Part shown: piece by piece, positions 7,615 to 16,956 of the stretch
Position numbering within the stretch: position 1 is the stretch's first letter
Layout: each line of letters starts with the position of its first letter
Assembly: GCA_009780855.1 (NCBI GenBank)
Contig: WQZG01000022.1
Coordinates: 1-43,911 of the forward strand
Source of the DNA: Treponema sp.
GTDB lineage: Bacteria > Spirochaetota > Spirochaetia > Treponematales > Breznakiellaceae
Direction of reading: 5' to 3'
Length of the DNA stretch: 43,911 bases
Notes under the pieces: generated by a model
The model's input: only the letters and a program-made list of their open reading frames with translations
Told to the model about the DNA's origin: nothing
The model's database searches: none
Translations under genes and position numbers: made by a program

Positions 7615-8751
7615 ATGCCAATAAATAAAGCCCCTGCGAAATTCCACGGCCCAATTTTTTTCATCATCCTGTTCCTGACAGCCGCTGCGGCGTTCGGACA
7701 AACAAATGCGCTGACCATACACTTCCCGGAATTGGGCAATAAATACACAGGCGACTGCATTTACATAAATTACGGCACAATGGACATATTGATTGATGCG
7801 GGCTCAAAGCAATCATCGGCGGCAACAATAACGGCATATATTAACCGGTTTATCCAGGACGAAAAGATCGAATACGTTATCGCGACACACGCCCATGAAG
7901 ATCACATTGCCGGATTTTACAGCACTACAACGGTAACAGGTATTTTTGAATCCTACGATATCGGAACGATAATTGATTTTCCGTTAACAAACAGCAATAC
8001 AGCAGTCTATAATAATTATAAAAACGCCAGGACCAAGGCAGAAGGAAACGGAGCGGTTCATTATACGGCCCTTCAATGTTTTAACAACGAAGACGGAGCC
8101 CAGCGCATTTATGATTTGGACGAAAATACAAAACTGGAGATACTTTATAATTATTTTTATGAGAATAAGGCAAGCAACGAAAATAATTATTCGGTTTGCG
8201 TCAGAATAATTCAGAATGAAAACCAGTACATCTTTACAGGTGATCTGGAATGGGAAGGCGAATACCGTCTGGCCGAATTCTACGAAGGAACCTTTGGTGA
8301 AAGCAGCTCTGCCGAAATAAACTCCGCCGAAGGCAGCGCCGCCGGAGATAACATAGCCGGGGTTACTGCCTCAGGACTGGGCCACTGCGTTCTGTACAAA
8401 GGCGGCCATCACGGGTCAGCCACATCGGCAAACGAGAAACTCCTTGCGGCAATTTCTCCGGAATATGTCTGCATCTGCACATGCGCCGGTTCGTCGGAAT
8501 ACAGGGCTTCCCCAAACAATGTATTCCCGGCCCAGGACTTTATTGACAGAATCGCGCCCTATACGGACAAGGTATACATCACAAGTTATGTCCCCGATTA
8601 TGCCGGCAATGTTGTTCTGCCGTACAACGGGAATATTGTTTTTACTGCACAGCAGGGCGAATTCTCGATCAAGTGCAGTGATAATGATCTAAAACTCAAA
8701 GATACACAGTGGTTTGCCGATAACAGACAGATGCCGGATGCCTGGAAATAA
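7615..8751 (+). CDS. Secreted metallo-beta-lactamase-fold hydrolase (ComEC C-terminal-like)
   Basis: The 378-residue product starts with a hydrophobic signal peptide (FFIILFLTAAAAFGQ). The metal site HxHxDH is at residues 92-97 (THAHEDHIAG); a distal aspartate (FTGDLEWEGE) and a histidine pair (KGGHHGSATS) complete the expected ligands. The layout matches the stand-alone secreted relatives of the ComEC nuclease domain. No ribosome-binding site is seen before ATG 7615. A period-15 insertion around 8297-8341 adds an Ala/Ser/Glu-rich loop (SSSAEINSAEGSAAGD) before the histidine pair. Substrate (extracellular DNA or another phosphodiester) is inferred from the family only. Confidence 0.75.
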   Translation: MPINKAPAKFHGPIFFIILFLTAAAAFGQTNALTIHFPELGNKYTGDCIYINYGTMDILIDAGSKQSSAATITAYINRFIQDEKIEYVIATHAHEDHIAGFYSTTTVTGIFESYDIGTIIDFPLTNSNTAVYNNYKNARTKAEGNGAVHYTALQCFNNEDGAQRIYDLDENTKLEILYNYFYENKASNENNYSVCVRIIQNENQYIFTGDLEWEGEYRLAEFYEGTFGESSSAEINSAEGSAAGDNIAGVTASGLGHCVLYKGGHHGSATSANEKLLAAISPEYVCICTCAGSSEYRASPNNVFPAQDFIDRIAPYTDKVYITSYVPDYAGNVVLPYNGNIVFTAQQGEFSIKCSDNDLKLKDTQWFADNRQMPDAWK

Positions 8752-8756
8752 TTAAT

Positions 8757-8790
8757 GTCTGTCCACAATTTAGATACATTATGGACAGAC
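8757..8790. terminator. Hairpin between convergent genes
   Basis: GTCTGTCCA (8757-8765) pairs perfectly with TGGACAGAC (8782-8790) around a 16-base loop. It lies 5 bases after the metallo-hydrolase stop and 16 bases from the convergent kinase stop, so it may serve both strands. No T tract is present on the plus strand. Confidence 0.5.
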
Positions 8791-8806
8791 TGCCTTGAAT
8801 ACCGTA

Positions 8807-11800
8807 TTAATTTGTTTTTATATATTCATTAATTATTTCTTCAACCTCGTCAAAATCACTGTGCAGTAATTTGTCGGAGATTACACCCAGAAGTTTCTGC
8901 GTCGCGGCGGACCATGCCGTTTTACCCGCTTCTGTCAGAGTTTTTTCCGCGGATTTTTTATCAAAATTACCGCATGAGGACTTTACTGCTTCAAGCATCT
9001 TTTTAAGATACGGCTTGTCCTCTTTCACTTCGCCGCCCGCGGCCGCAGCCGCCGCAGGAGTTTCATTGCGGGATTCCAGTTCTTCAATATAGGTCCGCAA
9101 AGACTCCAGAAACGAGGCGGTTTCCGACTTTATTATGTCCAGTTTACCTTCGCGTCCGGCAACTTCCAGCTTAAGTGCGATTGCCGACAGATCCATTTTC
9201 CCGATGGTGGCAAGCGTACCTTTTACGCCGTGTACATTGATAATATAAGTTCTAAGCACTTCTTCGCTGCTGTAATCATTCTTGCGGCATATTTCATCCA
9301 GTGTAGCAAGGGCCTTGTGGGTATCACGTATAAAAATTTCCATAAGGCGGGGATTCATTTTGGAAGAATTTTCGCCGGACTGTAAAGTTCTGGACTGCGC
9401 CTGCCTTTTGGCCGCTTCAAGAACTTCCGGCGGCTGTTTGTCGCGTATGAGCTTGTTTAAAACCATGTTCAATTGGCGGACATCTATGGGTTTGGAAATA
9501 AAATCGTTAAACCCGTTGCCAAGGAAAATGCTTGCCTGCCCCGCGACCGCGTTGGCGGTAAGAGCCACAATCGGCTGATTATAACCCATGCTTCGAAGCA
9601 CTTTTGTCGCCTCAATACCATCCATCTTGGGCATCATGTGATCCATAAAAATAATATCGTAGACTTTTCCGTTTTTGATTTTTTCTATGGCGGCATATCC
9701 GCTCTCCGCCGAATCAATCTGCAGCCCGTACGGAACCATAAGTCCGCTGGCAACAAAGATGTTTGTTTCAACATCATCAACGATCAGGACGCTGCCGTAC
9801 GGCATATGATCGCGGTTAATCTGCACCCTTTTCATCTGCGCTCTGCTGCTTGAACGGAACTGGTTCAGGTTCTCCGCCAGCTCCCTGCCCAGCGCGCCGT
9901 CGCCGGTTTTGCCCTGCGGCAGATGTATGGTAAATGTCGATCCTACGCCCGGTTCGCTGTCTACGGTAATATTGCCTTTCATTAAATGTATAAGATTCTG
10001 TGTAATGCTCATTCCCAGGCCGGTGCCCTCGGTTGTCCGGTTGGCTTCCTGGTTAAACCGTGAATATTCGTCAAAGACGGCTGCTATCTGCTCCTTGGTC
10101 ATGCCCTGTCCGGTATCGCTTACGCTTATTACCAGAACTATAGACTCATCGGGTTTGTCGCAGGGTTCAGCGGTGACCGTCATTTTTACAGTACCGGAAT
10201 CGGTATATTTAAAAGCGTTGGAAAGCAGATTATTAAGGATTTGCTTGACGCGGAGTTCGTCGCCCATTATGCTTACGGGAACATTTTCGTCAACGTGCAG
10301 TTCAAACTCGATTTTCTTGCTTCCTATCCTCATCAGATTAAGCTGAACAGTGTCGCTGATAAGGCTTGCGATTTCATATTTATCGATCAACAGTTCAAGT
10401 TTGCCGGCCTCAATTTTGGAAAGGTCAAGGATGTCATTTATAATGCTCAGCAGCAAATCACCGGAGGCATAGACCTTGTCAAGCGATTCCCTTACATCTT
10501 TGGCAAGGTTATCCTTCTGGAGCAGTATTTCGGTGATGCCAAGAATAGCGTTCATGGGCGTGCGGATCTCATGGCTCATGGTGCTTAAGAAAGTGGTTTT
10601 TGCCCTGTTTGCATCCTCGGCCGCCTGCCGCTGGTTTTCGGTCTCCAGCAAAAGGTTTTTGGTCTCGGTAATGTTCATGAGCGCGCCGACAGCGCGGATG
10701 GGTTTACCGTCAGTGGTGCGGAATGTTTCGCCGGTGTCGCGGTAATAGGCGATTTCACCGTTCTTTTTAAACATCCGGTACTCGGTATCATAAGGCGTCC
10801 TGCCTTCGGCATCCTGCATATGTTTTTTAAACGCGCCAAGAATTTCGTCCCTGTCATCCGGGTGCAGACATTTTATCCAGCTTCTGAGTGAATTCGGAAA
10901 ATCCCTGTCGCTATCATATCCAAGCATAGTCCTGAAATCATCGGACCACGCGCAGTAATTATCCGGATTGATCGGATCATCTTTTTTTACTTCCATTTCC
11001 CAAAGACCGATCTTGGACGCCTTGAGAACAATATCAAGCTTGGTAAGCTGAATGTTAAGCTGTTCCGCGGCCTCGTTGATTTTAAGGGCCTGCATGTTGC
11101 GGTTAATGGCATTTACAAGCATAAGGGTTGCGGAACGCAGCATGTCAATTTCATTTTCGGTAAAGTAACGTTCCTTTATGCAGTCATCAACGCAGAACAC
11201 GCCCCAGAATAAACCCTGGTAAAACAGGGGCAGCGTAATTGTGGATTTGAGGCCCAGGGGACCAAGGAGATCCTGATCTTCCTGCGGAAGTTTGGAAATG
11301 GGTCCGTTAACATTCTCGCCGCGGTTAAATAATTCTATCCATCTTTTGCTGTAGGGCACCGGGGTTCCTATGGGTACATCAGGCGCCGCTTTGCCGGCGT
11401 CGGACAGCCACTTGTGCCTCAGGACAAAACAGAGTTTACCGTCCCGCATTTCATTCGGCCAAATCTGGACACAGTCCGCATTAAGGCATTGGCCGATTAA
11501 TTCCATTCCGCTTATCAATGTTTCTTCAAAATTTTTTTCATCGGTCACGGAAAGCATAACAGCCGCAAGATCATTGGTAATTTTTAAAAGCCTGTCCCGC
11601 TTCTCAATATCATCAATCATCCGCTTCTGTTCGCGCAGATCCCTGCAGTATCCGGCAATGAGTTTTTTACCCTTATAGTTAACGCGGACCAGGGTAAGCT
11701 CAACCGGCAAAGGTTCTTTGGCAAGAGTCTGGCGCATCCAGTTAACCTGGTAATATCCTTCACTGTACGCTTTATCAATAAAAAATTTCATTTTCTCGGT

Positions 11801-12016
11801 AGACCGGCTGCCGTCCGGCTGAAACTCCGGAGTAAGATTAAAATAATTATCTATGTAATCCTGTTTGTTGTTTAAACCGAACATGGTAACCGCCGCCTGG
11901 TTGCAGTCGATTATGTTCAGGTTTTCATCCCAGAAATTCGCGCTGAGCGGCATAGCGTTAAGCATTATCCGTATGCGGTCTTCGGAATCATGTATATTTT
12001 CGTTAAGGTTTTCCAT
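8807..12016 (-). CDS. Hybrid sensor histidine kinase (PAS-GAF-PAS-HisKA-HATPase-REC-Hpt)
   Basis: A soluble 1069-residue phosphorelay kinase. Domains in order are a PAS domain (about 15-130), GAF (about 145-310), a second PAS/PAC (about 330-455), HisKA with phospho-acceptor H482 in MSHEIRTPMN, HATPase (about 590-705, with DTGQGM and GTGLGMSI), a receiver with phospho-acceptor D792 in IIFMDHMMPKMDG, and an Hpt domain with H929 in NVHGVKGT. A poly-alanine linker near residues 985-991 follows the Hpt region. No membrane segment, so it senses cytoplasmic signals. The gene follows the REC-HD-GYP gene by 17 bases, so the two are cotranscribed and the Hpt domain probably passes phosphate to that regulator. 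Confidence 0.9.
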   Translation of the reverse strand: MENLNENIHDSEDRIRIMLNAMPLSANFWDENLNIIDCNQAAVTMFGLNNKQDYIDNYFNLTPEFQPDGSRSTEKMKFFIDKAYSEGYYQVNWMRQTLAKEPLPVELTLVRVNYKGKKLIAGYCRDLREQKRMIDDIEKRDRLLKITNDLAAVMLSVTDEKNFEETLISGMELIGQCLNADCVQIWPNEMRDGKLCFVLRHKWLSDAGKAAPDVPIGTPVPYSKRWIELFNRGENVNGPISKLPQEDQDLLGPLGLKSTITLPLFYQGLFWGVFCVDDCIKERYFTENEIDMLRSATLMLVNAINRNMQALKINEAAEQLNIQLTKLDIVLKASKIGLWEMEVKKDDPINPDNYCAWSDDFRTMLGYDSDRDFPNSLRSWIKCLHPDDRDEILGAFKKHMQDAEGRTPYDTEYRMFKKNGEIAYYRDTGETFRTTDGKPIRAVGALMNITETKNLLLETENQRQAAEDANRAKTTFLSTMSHEIRTPMNAILGITEILLQKDNLAKDVRESLDKVYASGDLLLSIINDILDLSKIEAGKLELLIDKYEIASLISDTVQLNLMRIGSKKIEFELHVDENVPVSIMGDELRVKQILNNLLSNAFKYTDSGTVKMTVTAEPCDKPDESIVLVISVSDTGQGMTKEQIAAVFDEYSRFNQEANRTTEGTGLGMSITQNLIHLMKGNITVDSEPGVGSTFTIHLPQGKTGDGALGRELAENLNQFRSSSRAQMKRVQINRDHMPYGSVLIVDDVETNIFVASGLMVPYGLQIDSAESGYAAIEKIKNGKVYDIIFMDHMMPKMDGIEATKVLRSMGYNQPIVALTANAVAGQASIFLGNGFNDFISKPIDVRQLNMVLNKLIRDKQPPEVLEAAKRQAQSRTLQSGENSSKMNPRLMEIFIRDTHKALATLDEICRKNDYSSEEVLRTYIINVHGVKGTLATIGKMDLSAIALKLEVAGREGKLDIIKSETASFLESLRTYIEELESRNETPAAAAAAGGEVKEDKPYLKKMLEAVKSSCGNFDKKSAEKTLTEAGKTAWSAATQKLLGVISDKLLHSDFDEVEEIINEYIKTN

Positions 12017-12033
12017 AATTTTCCCGCTTCCTT

Positions 12034-13053
12034 TTATTTATGATTTACAACCTGGAACCGATCTTTTAATTCATAAAACACATCGGCGATTATGGGATCG
12101 AACTGTTTGCCGGCATTGTCCATAATTATTTTTACGGTCTCATCGGCGGTAAACGGTTTCTTGTAGGGACGTTCGGAAATAAGCGCGTCGTATACATCGA
12201 CAATGGCCATTATCCTGCCCTGGATCGGAATCTTTATTTCCTTGAGGCCGTAGGGATATCCGTTGCCGTCCCAGCGTTCATGATGAAAACCGGCAAACAA
12301 TTTGGCGTTGCGCAAAAACTCGTCGTCATCGGCCCTGGAAGCCATTTGGCTGATAATTTCAACGCCCACAGCTGAATGGGTCTTCATGGTTTTAAATTCA
12401 TCGTCATTGAGTTTGCCGGGTTTATTCAGTATGCTGTCCGGAATGGTGATCTTGCCGATATCATGCAGGCGGGCAGATGAAACAAGGGATTCCAAATCCA
12501 TGTTGGAAAGATCGCTGCTGTAAACACCGCGCTCTATCATGGCGTTTACAAGTATTTCAATGTATTCTGAAGTCCGTTCAACATGGCCGCCGGTTTCGTG
12601 ATCTCGTTTTTCCACGATGTCGGCAAAGCTAAAAACTATGGCGTTTTTTAAACGCTGAATCTGGGCCGTGCGCTCACGGATTATTTCATCGATATGCAGA
12701 TGGGTCTTGATGCGGTTCAGCAGAACCGGCGCGGAAAAAGGCTTGGTAATAAAATCCACCACCCCAAGCTGGAATCCGCGGACTTCCACTGCGGCGTCGG
12801 TCATACCGGTTAAAAAAATGACCGGTATATTTGCATGCAGGCTATTTGTTTTAAGCTTGCGAAGGGCGTCAAAACCGTCCATCTCAGGCATTTCGATATC
12901 CAGCAATATCATGTCCGGTGTAATTTTTTCAAGAAGTTTGAACATTTTAGATGCTGAAGGCAGAGTCATAACACGGTATTGTTCCTGTAATACGTCATTT
13001 GCAGCAGAAAGATTGGTGTCATTGTCATCCACTACGAAAATTGTTTTTTGCAT
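12034..13053 (-). CDS. Response regulator with HD-GYP domain (cyclic-di-GMP phosphodiesterase)
   Basis: A 339-residue REC-HD-GYP protein of RpfG type. The receiver has phospho-acceptor D52 (MILLDIEMPEMDG). The HD pair is H197-D198 (ARLHDIGK), and the GYP motif is at 265-267 within HHERWDGNGYPYG. These residues are those needed for cleavage of cyclic di-GMP. AAAAGG precedes the ATG. It heads a two-gene operon with the hybrid kinase and is divergent from the GH29 fucosidase gene, so a link between glycan sensing and cyclic-di-GMP is possible but not shown. Confidence 0.92.
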   Translation of the reverse strand: MQKTIFVVDDNDTNLSAANDVLQEQYRVMTLPSASKMFKLLEKITPDMILLDIEMPEMDGFDALRKLKTNSLHANIPVIFLTGMTDAAVEVRGFQLGVVDFITKPFSAPVLLNRIKTHLHIDEIIRERTAQIQRLKNAIVFSFADIVEKRDHETGGHVERTSEYIEILVNAMIERGVYSSDLSNMDLESLVSSARLHDIGKITIPDSILNKPGKLNDDEFKTMKTHSAVGVEIISQMASRADDDEFLRNAKLFAGFHHERWDGNGYPYGLKEIKIPIQGRIMAIVDVYDALISERPYKKPFTADETVKIIMDNAGKQFDPIIADVFYELKDRFQVVNHK

Positions 13054-13140
13054 CCTTTTTACCTCTTTTATTAATAGTATATTATATTTAATATTGTATA
13101 ATTGTTAAATATCCCTAAAAACTTAAACATGGAGCTGCCA

Positions 13141-14664
13141 ATGCAAAATCAAAAATTTTTTCCTTCTTTTGAATCACTGCGTACTTACGAATGTCCCGGT
13201 TGGTTCGCAGACGCCAAGCTGGGATTCTGGAGCCACTGGGGGCCGCAGAGCGTGCCAATGGCCGGAGACTGGTATGCCCGCAACATGTACATCGAAGGCC
13301 ATCCCCAGTATCTTTACCATCTCCGCCATTACGGACATCCTTCGAAATTCGGTTATAAGGATCTGGTAAAACTCTGGAAAGCAGAAAAATTCAGCCCGGA
13401 AGCCCTTATGGAAAAATACAAAAAAGCGGGCGCAAGGTACTTTGTCGGACAGGCCATGCATCACGATCATTTTTTTAATTACGCATCAAAATTGAATCGT
13501 TTCAATTCGGTTGAAACAGGCCCAAACAAGGACATAATAGGACTTTGGAAAAAAGCTGCGGAAAATCAGGGTCTGCCTTTTGGTTTTACCGAACACCTGG
13601 GCGCGACTTTTTCCTGGTGGAATGTAAACAAGGGCGCGGATAAATACGGCGCTTACAAAGGCGTTCCCTACGACGGCAATGACAGCGCGTACAGGGATTT
13701 TTACATGGACAATTATGAACATTTTAACAAGGATGAAGACAACACCCATGTTAAGGAATGGTACACATCCAATCCAAAGCACCACAATTACTGGCTTTCG
13801 GTAATAAAGGAATTGATTGATTTGTACACGCCGGACTTTTTATACAGCGACGGCGGTCTGCCGTTCGGTTTCCGCAGAAGTCCGCCTTTTGGTTATGACG
13901 CACCGGACACAGACCCGGCCTACAGGTTCGGTCTGGAAGCTGTTGCTTATTTATACAACAAATCCATCGAAAAACACGGTTATAACCGCGCGGTTTATAC
14001 CCAAAAAGACAAAAGGCCGCTAATTTACGAAATAGGTGTTTTGGACATAGAAAAAAGCCAGCTTCCGGCAATCAATCCCAGGCCCTGGCAAACCGACACC
14101 TGCATAGGCAACTGGTTCTACGACGCAAGGCAGACATTTAAAAAACCTGGGCACATCATCGAAATGCTTGTGGACATAATTTCAAAAAACGGAACCATGC
14201 TGCTCAATATCCTGCAGAAGCCTGACGGTTCAATCGACGAAGAAACCGAATACATCATCGGCGAAATGGCCAAATGGATTGAGGTCTGCGGCGAAGGCGT
14301 TTACGGCACAAAAGTCTGGCGTGTTCCTGGCGAAGGTTTTTCCAGTGTGTTAATTGACGGTTTTAAGGAAGAAGCGGTCAGGTGGACAGAAACCGATTAC
14401 CGTTTTACGGCAAAGGGAAAAACCGTTTACGCGTTTATGATGAAAGCTCCGGCTGCGGAAGGCAAGCCGGAGGCCGGGGAACCAGCCGCTCAAAACCGGG
14501 CCGCGGTCATCCGCAGTTTTAAACCGGACGAAAAGATTTTGTCTGTACGGCTTTTGGGAGGCGGAATGGTTCCCTACAGTTTTAATTACGGAATATTGAC
14601 CGCTAAACTCCCGCAAAAACTGCCGGTCCAATACGCCAATTGTCTGGCAATTGAACTGGCATAA
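13141..14664 (+). CDS. Alpha-L-fucosidase, glycoside hydrolase family 29
   Basis: The start is placed at 13141 because GGAG (13131-13134) lies 6 bases upstream; the in-frame ATG at 13129 overlaps that site. The 507-residue protein begins with the GH29 signature CPGWFADAKLGFWSHWGPQS. The catalytic nucleophile is expected to be D237 in DFLYSDGG. Other family blocks are the H-H-D segment (VGQAMHHDHFFNYAS) and the closing NGTMLLNILQKPDG. No signal peptide, so it acts on imported oligosaccharides. An Ala/Pro/Gly-rich loop built from 18-bp units (14449-14502) sits in the C-terminal domain. It is the first gene of an apparent three-gene operon. Confidence 0.9.
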   Translation: MQNQKFFPSFESLRTYECPGWFADAKLGFWSHWGPQSVPMAGDWYARNMYIEGHPQYLYHLRHYGHPSKFGYKDLVKLWKAEKFSPEALMEKYKKAGARYFVGQAMHHDHFFNYASKLNRFNSVETGPNKDIIGLWKKAAENQGLPFGFTEHLGATFSWWNVNKGADKYGAYKGVPYDGNDSAYRDFYMDNYEHFNKDEDNTHVKEWYTSNPKHHNYWLSVIKELIDLYTPDFLYSDGGLPFGFRRSPPFGYDAPDTDPAYRFGLEAVAYLYNKSIEKHGYNRAVYTQKDKRPLIYEIGVLDIEKSQLPAINPRPWQTDTCIGNWFYDARQTFKKPGHIIEMLVDIISKNGTMLLNILQKPDGSIDEETEYIIGEMAKWIEVCGEGVYGTKVWRVPGEGFSSVLIDGFKEEAVRWTETDYRFTAKGKTVYAFMMKAPAAEGKPEAGEPAAQNRAAVIRSFKPDEKILSVRLLGGGMVPYSFNYGILTAKLPQKLPVQYANCLAIELA

Positions 14665-14722
14665 AAATTATACCGATATATAAATATATACAGAAAAGAT
14701 TGCCAAACAGGAGGATGCGATT

Positions 14723-15784
14723 ATGGAAGGAACAATGAAAGGGGCCTGGCTTCCGGGAAACAGCACGGTAGTATTAAAAGATGTCCCCATTCCCAAACCG
14801 GGCCACGGCCAGGTGCTGGTCAGGACCAAGTCCAGTACCATCTGCGGAAGCGACATCCGCGCGATTTACCGCGAACACACGGGCAAGGGCGTAGAAGGCT
14901 ACCAGAACGTGATTGCCGGACATGAACCCTGCGGCCAGGTTGTCGAAGAAGGACCGGGAGTCAAACGCTTTAAGAAAGGTTCCAGGGTAATTGTGTATCA
15001 TATTTCAGGATGCGGACTTTGCCATGATTGCCGCATGGGCTACATGATCTCCTGTTCATCTCCCCTGCGCTCCGCGTACGGATGGCAGCGCGACGGCGGC
15101 ATGGCCGATTACATGCTTTGCGACGAAAAAGATCTGGTCCTGCTGCCGGATTCGCTGTCGTATACGGACGGCGCCCAGGTCGCCTGTGGTTTCGGCACTG
15201 TCTACGAAGCAATAATGAAAGTAGGTGTCTGCGGCAACGACAATGTTCTGGTTACCGGCCTTGGACCGGTCGGTCTGGCCACGGCAATGCTGTGCAGGGC
15301 AATGGGCGCAAAAAAAATAATCGGCATAGAAACCAGCGCATACCGGATTGATTTGGCAAAAAAATTAAACCTGTTTGACAAGGTCCTGGTCGCTTCCGAT
15401 TCAAACGCAGATGAAGTAAAATCGTTTACAAACGGCTTTGGGGTCGAGCGGGCATTTGACGCTTCGGCCAGCGACAAGGCCAGACAGACGGCAATAAGGG
15501 CTGCCCGCCAATGGGGGAAAATTGCATTCGTCGGCGAAGGCAACACAGTAAGTTTCAATCCCAGCCCGGACATCATCCATCCGCAAAAAACAATCTACGG
15601 TTCCTGGGTAACCAGCATCTGGCTGATGGAAGATCTGGTTGAACAGCTTGTCCAATGGAATGTACATCCGGAAACGCTGGTAACCCATCGCTTCCCGCTT
15701 TCCAAGGCAAGCGAGGCCTATTACCTTATGGACAAGGGCAACTGCGGTAAAGTGGCTGTTTGTTTTGATGAAGAATTAAAATAA
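14723..15784 (+). CDS. Zinc-dependent alcohol/sugar dehydrogenase (MDR family)
   Basis: A 353-residue medium-chain dehydrogenase. Catalytic zinc ligands are C41 (TICGSD) and the H67-E68 pair (GHEPCG). The structural zinc is bound by C97, C100, C103 and C111. The Rossmann motif GLGPVG follows near residue 175. AGGAGG precedes the ATG. Two bases separate it from the aldo/keto reductase gene. Placed after a fucosidase, it may oxidise L-fucose or a derivative (non-phosphorylating route), but the substrate is inferred from context. Confidence 0.85.
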   Translation: MEGTMKGAWLPGNSTVVLKDVPIPKPGHGQVLVRTKSSTICGSDIRAIYREHTGKGVEGYQNVIAGHEPCGQVVEEGPGVKRFKKGSRVIVYHISGCGLCHDCRMGYMISCSSPLRSAYGWQRDGGMADYMLCDEKDLVLLPDSLSYTDGAQVACGFGTVYEAIMKVGVCGNDNVLVTGLGPVGLATAMLCRAMGAKKIIGIETSAYRIDLAKKLNLFDKVLVASDSNADEVKSFTNGFGVERAFDASASDKARQTAIRAARQWGKIAFVGEGNTVSFNPSPDIIHPQKTIYGSWVTSIWLMEDLVEQLVQWNVHPETLVTHRFPLSKASEAYYLMDKGNCGKVAVCFDEELK

Positions 15785-15786
15785 TT

Positions 15787-16779
15787 ATGGGCGATATTAT
15801 CGATCAGGAAAAAATTCCTTTTGTTGCTTTGGCGGACGGGGAAAAAATTCCGTGCATAGGGATGGGAACTTTTGGGTCTGACCGTTACGGTCCGGCGGAA
15901 GTATCGGCCGCTGCAGCCGGGGCAATCCGGCTGGGCTACAGGTTGTTTGACTGCGCTTCTGTTTACGGCAATGAGGATTTGATCGGGAAAGTTTTTGAAG
16001 ACGCAATTGCCGGCGGTACGGTCAGGCGCGAAGATCTGTTTATTACTTCCAAGGTCTGGAACGATATGCACGGCAAGGGCGATGTGCTGTTATCACTGGC
16101 AAAAACCCTGCGCGACCTGCGTCTGGAATATGCGGACGCTTACTTTATCCACTGGCCGTTTCCGAACTACCACGCGCCGGGCTGCGACGGAGACGCCCGC
16201 AATCCGGATTCGGTTCCGTTCAGCGCGGAACGCTTTTTACAGACCTGGAGGGAAATGGAACGCATATACAGAATGGGGCTTGCCAGGCACATCTGCATGT
16301 CCAACATGACTGTTTCCAAACTGGAAGCGGTCCTGCCGTCATGCGTAATAAAACCTTCGTTAATCGAAATGGAAATTCATCCTTCATTCCGGCAGGACGA
16401 GCTTTTTAATTACTGCCAAAAACAAAAGATCCGGGTAATAGGATATTGTCCCATTGGTTCTCCCAACCGGCCGGACAGGGACAAGGCACCCGGCGACGTT
16501 GTTGATACCGAACTGCCTGAAGTCGCGGCAATCGCAAGAGCGCACAATATTCACCCGGCGCTGGTTTGTATTAAATGGCAGGTTCAGCGGGGAAGTATAC
16601 CCATACCATTCTCTGTCCACGAAAAAAATTACGCCGCCAACTTAAAGGCCGTAACAACTGACCCGTTATCTACCGCAGAAATGGAACTGCTTAAAAAGGC
16701 CGAACGCAACTGCAGACTGGTAAAAGGACAGGTCTTCCTCTGGCCGGGCGCGAAAGGCTGGGAAGATCTTTGGAACTAA
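15787..16779 (+). CDS. Aldo/keto reductase
   Basis: A 330-residue (beta/alpha)8 NADPH-dependent reductase. The catalytic tetrad can be assigned as D55, Y60 (DCASVYGNE), K89 (ITSKVWN) and H122 (IHWPF). It starts two bases after the dehydrogenase stop and lacks a clear ribosome-binding site, so translational coupling is likely. Its last codons (TGG AAC TAA) form the first arm of the palindromic repeat array that follows, so the stop codon is part of the repeat. Probably reduces a sugar lactone, aldehyde or keto-sugar in deoxy-sugar metabolism. Confidence 0.85.
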   Translation: MGDIIDQEKIPFVALADGEKIPCIGMGTFGSDRYGPAEVSAAAAGAIRLGYRLFDCASVYGNEDLIGKVFEDAIAGGTVRREDLFITSKVWNDMHGKGDVLLSLAKTLRDLRLEYADAYFIHWPFPNYHAPGCDGDARNPDSVPFSAERFLQTWREMERIYRMGLARHICMSNMTVSKLEAVLPSCVIKPSLIEMEIHPSFRQDELFNYCQKQKIRVIGYCPIGSPNRPDRDKAPGDVVDTELPEVAAIARAHNIHPALVCIKWQVQRGSIPIPFSVHEKNYAANLKAVTTDPLSTAEMELLKKAERNCRLVKGQVFLWPGAKGWEDLWN

Positions 16780-16865
16780 AGTTCCTTGGGACTGAAGTCC
16801 CTTGGAATTAAAATTCCTTGGAACTAAAGTCCCTTGGATTAATAAATCTATTGGACTGAAAAATC
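16772..16865 (+). repeat. Tandem array of 16-bp palindromic units
   Basis: Units with 14-bp palindromic cores separated by TT: GGAAC-TAAA-GTTCC (16772-16785), GGGAC-TGAA-GTCCC (16788-16801), GGAAT-TAAA-ATTCC (16804-16817), GGAAC-TAAA-GTCCC (16820-16833), GGATT-AATA-AATCT (16836-16849), then a degenerate sixth from 16853. Changes in the left arm are matched in the right arm in units 2 and 3, so base pairing is kept while the sequence drifts. The array starts inside the aldo/keto reductase stop region and ends about 60 bases before the hicA promoter. Confidence 0.85.
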
Positions 16866-16921
16866 ATTATTTCATTAGGAGTAAAATCATTAGGTTTGTT
16901 TAGTTTATTATATTCGTAATC

Positions 16922-16950
16922 TTGACAAATGATAGCTAAAATGCTATCAT
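16922..16950 (+). promoter_or_regulatory. hicA promoter with built-in operator
   Basis: TTGACA (16922-16927) and TATCAT (16945-16950) have 17-base spacing. A perfect 8-bp inverted repeat ATGATAGC (16929-16936) / GCTATCAT (16943-16950) fills the spacer and covers the -10 box, the expected place for autorepression by the HicB ribbon-helix-helix domain. The predicted transcription start coincides with the A of the hicA ATG at 16957. Confidence 0.8.
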
Positions 16951-16956
16951 CAAAAA

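Noticed and set aside
7594-7629. Short upstream frame (11 codons, starting MNRTANN) before the metallo-hydrolase gene
   Set aside because: It overlaps the gene start out of frame and has no ribosome-binding site; probably chance.
16772-16865. CRISPR-like array
   Set aside because: Unit length 16 bp with 2-bp gaps leaves no spacers, and no cas genes are present.
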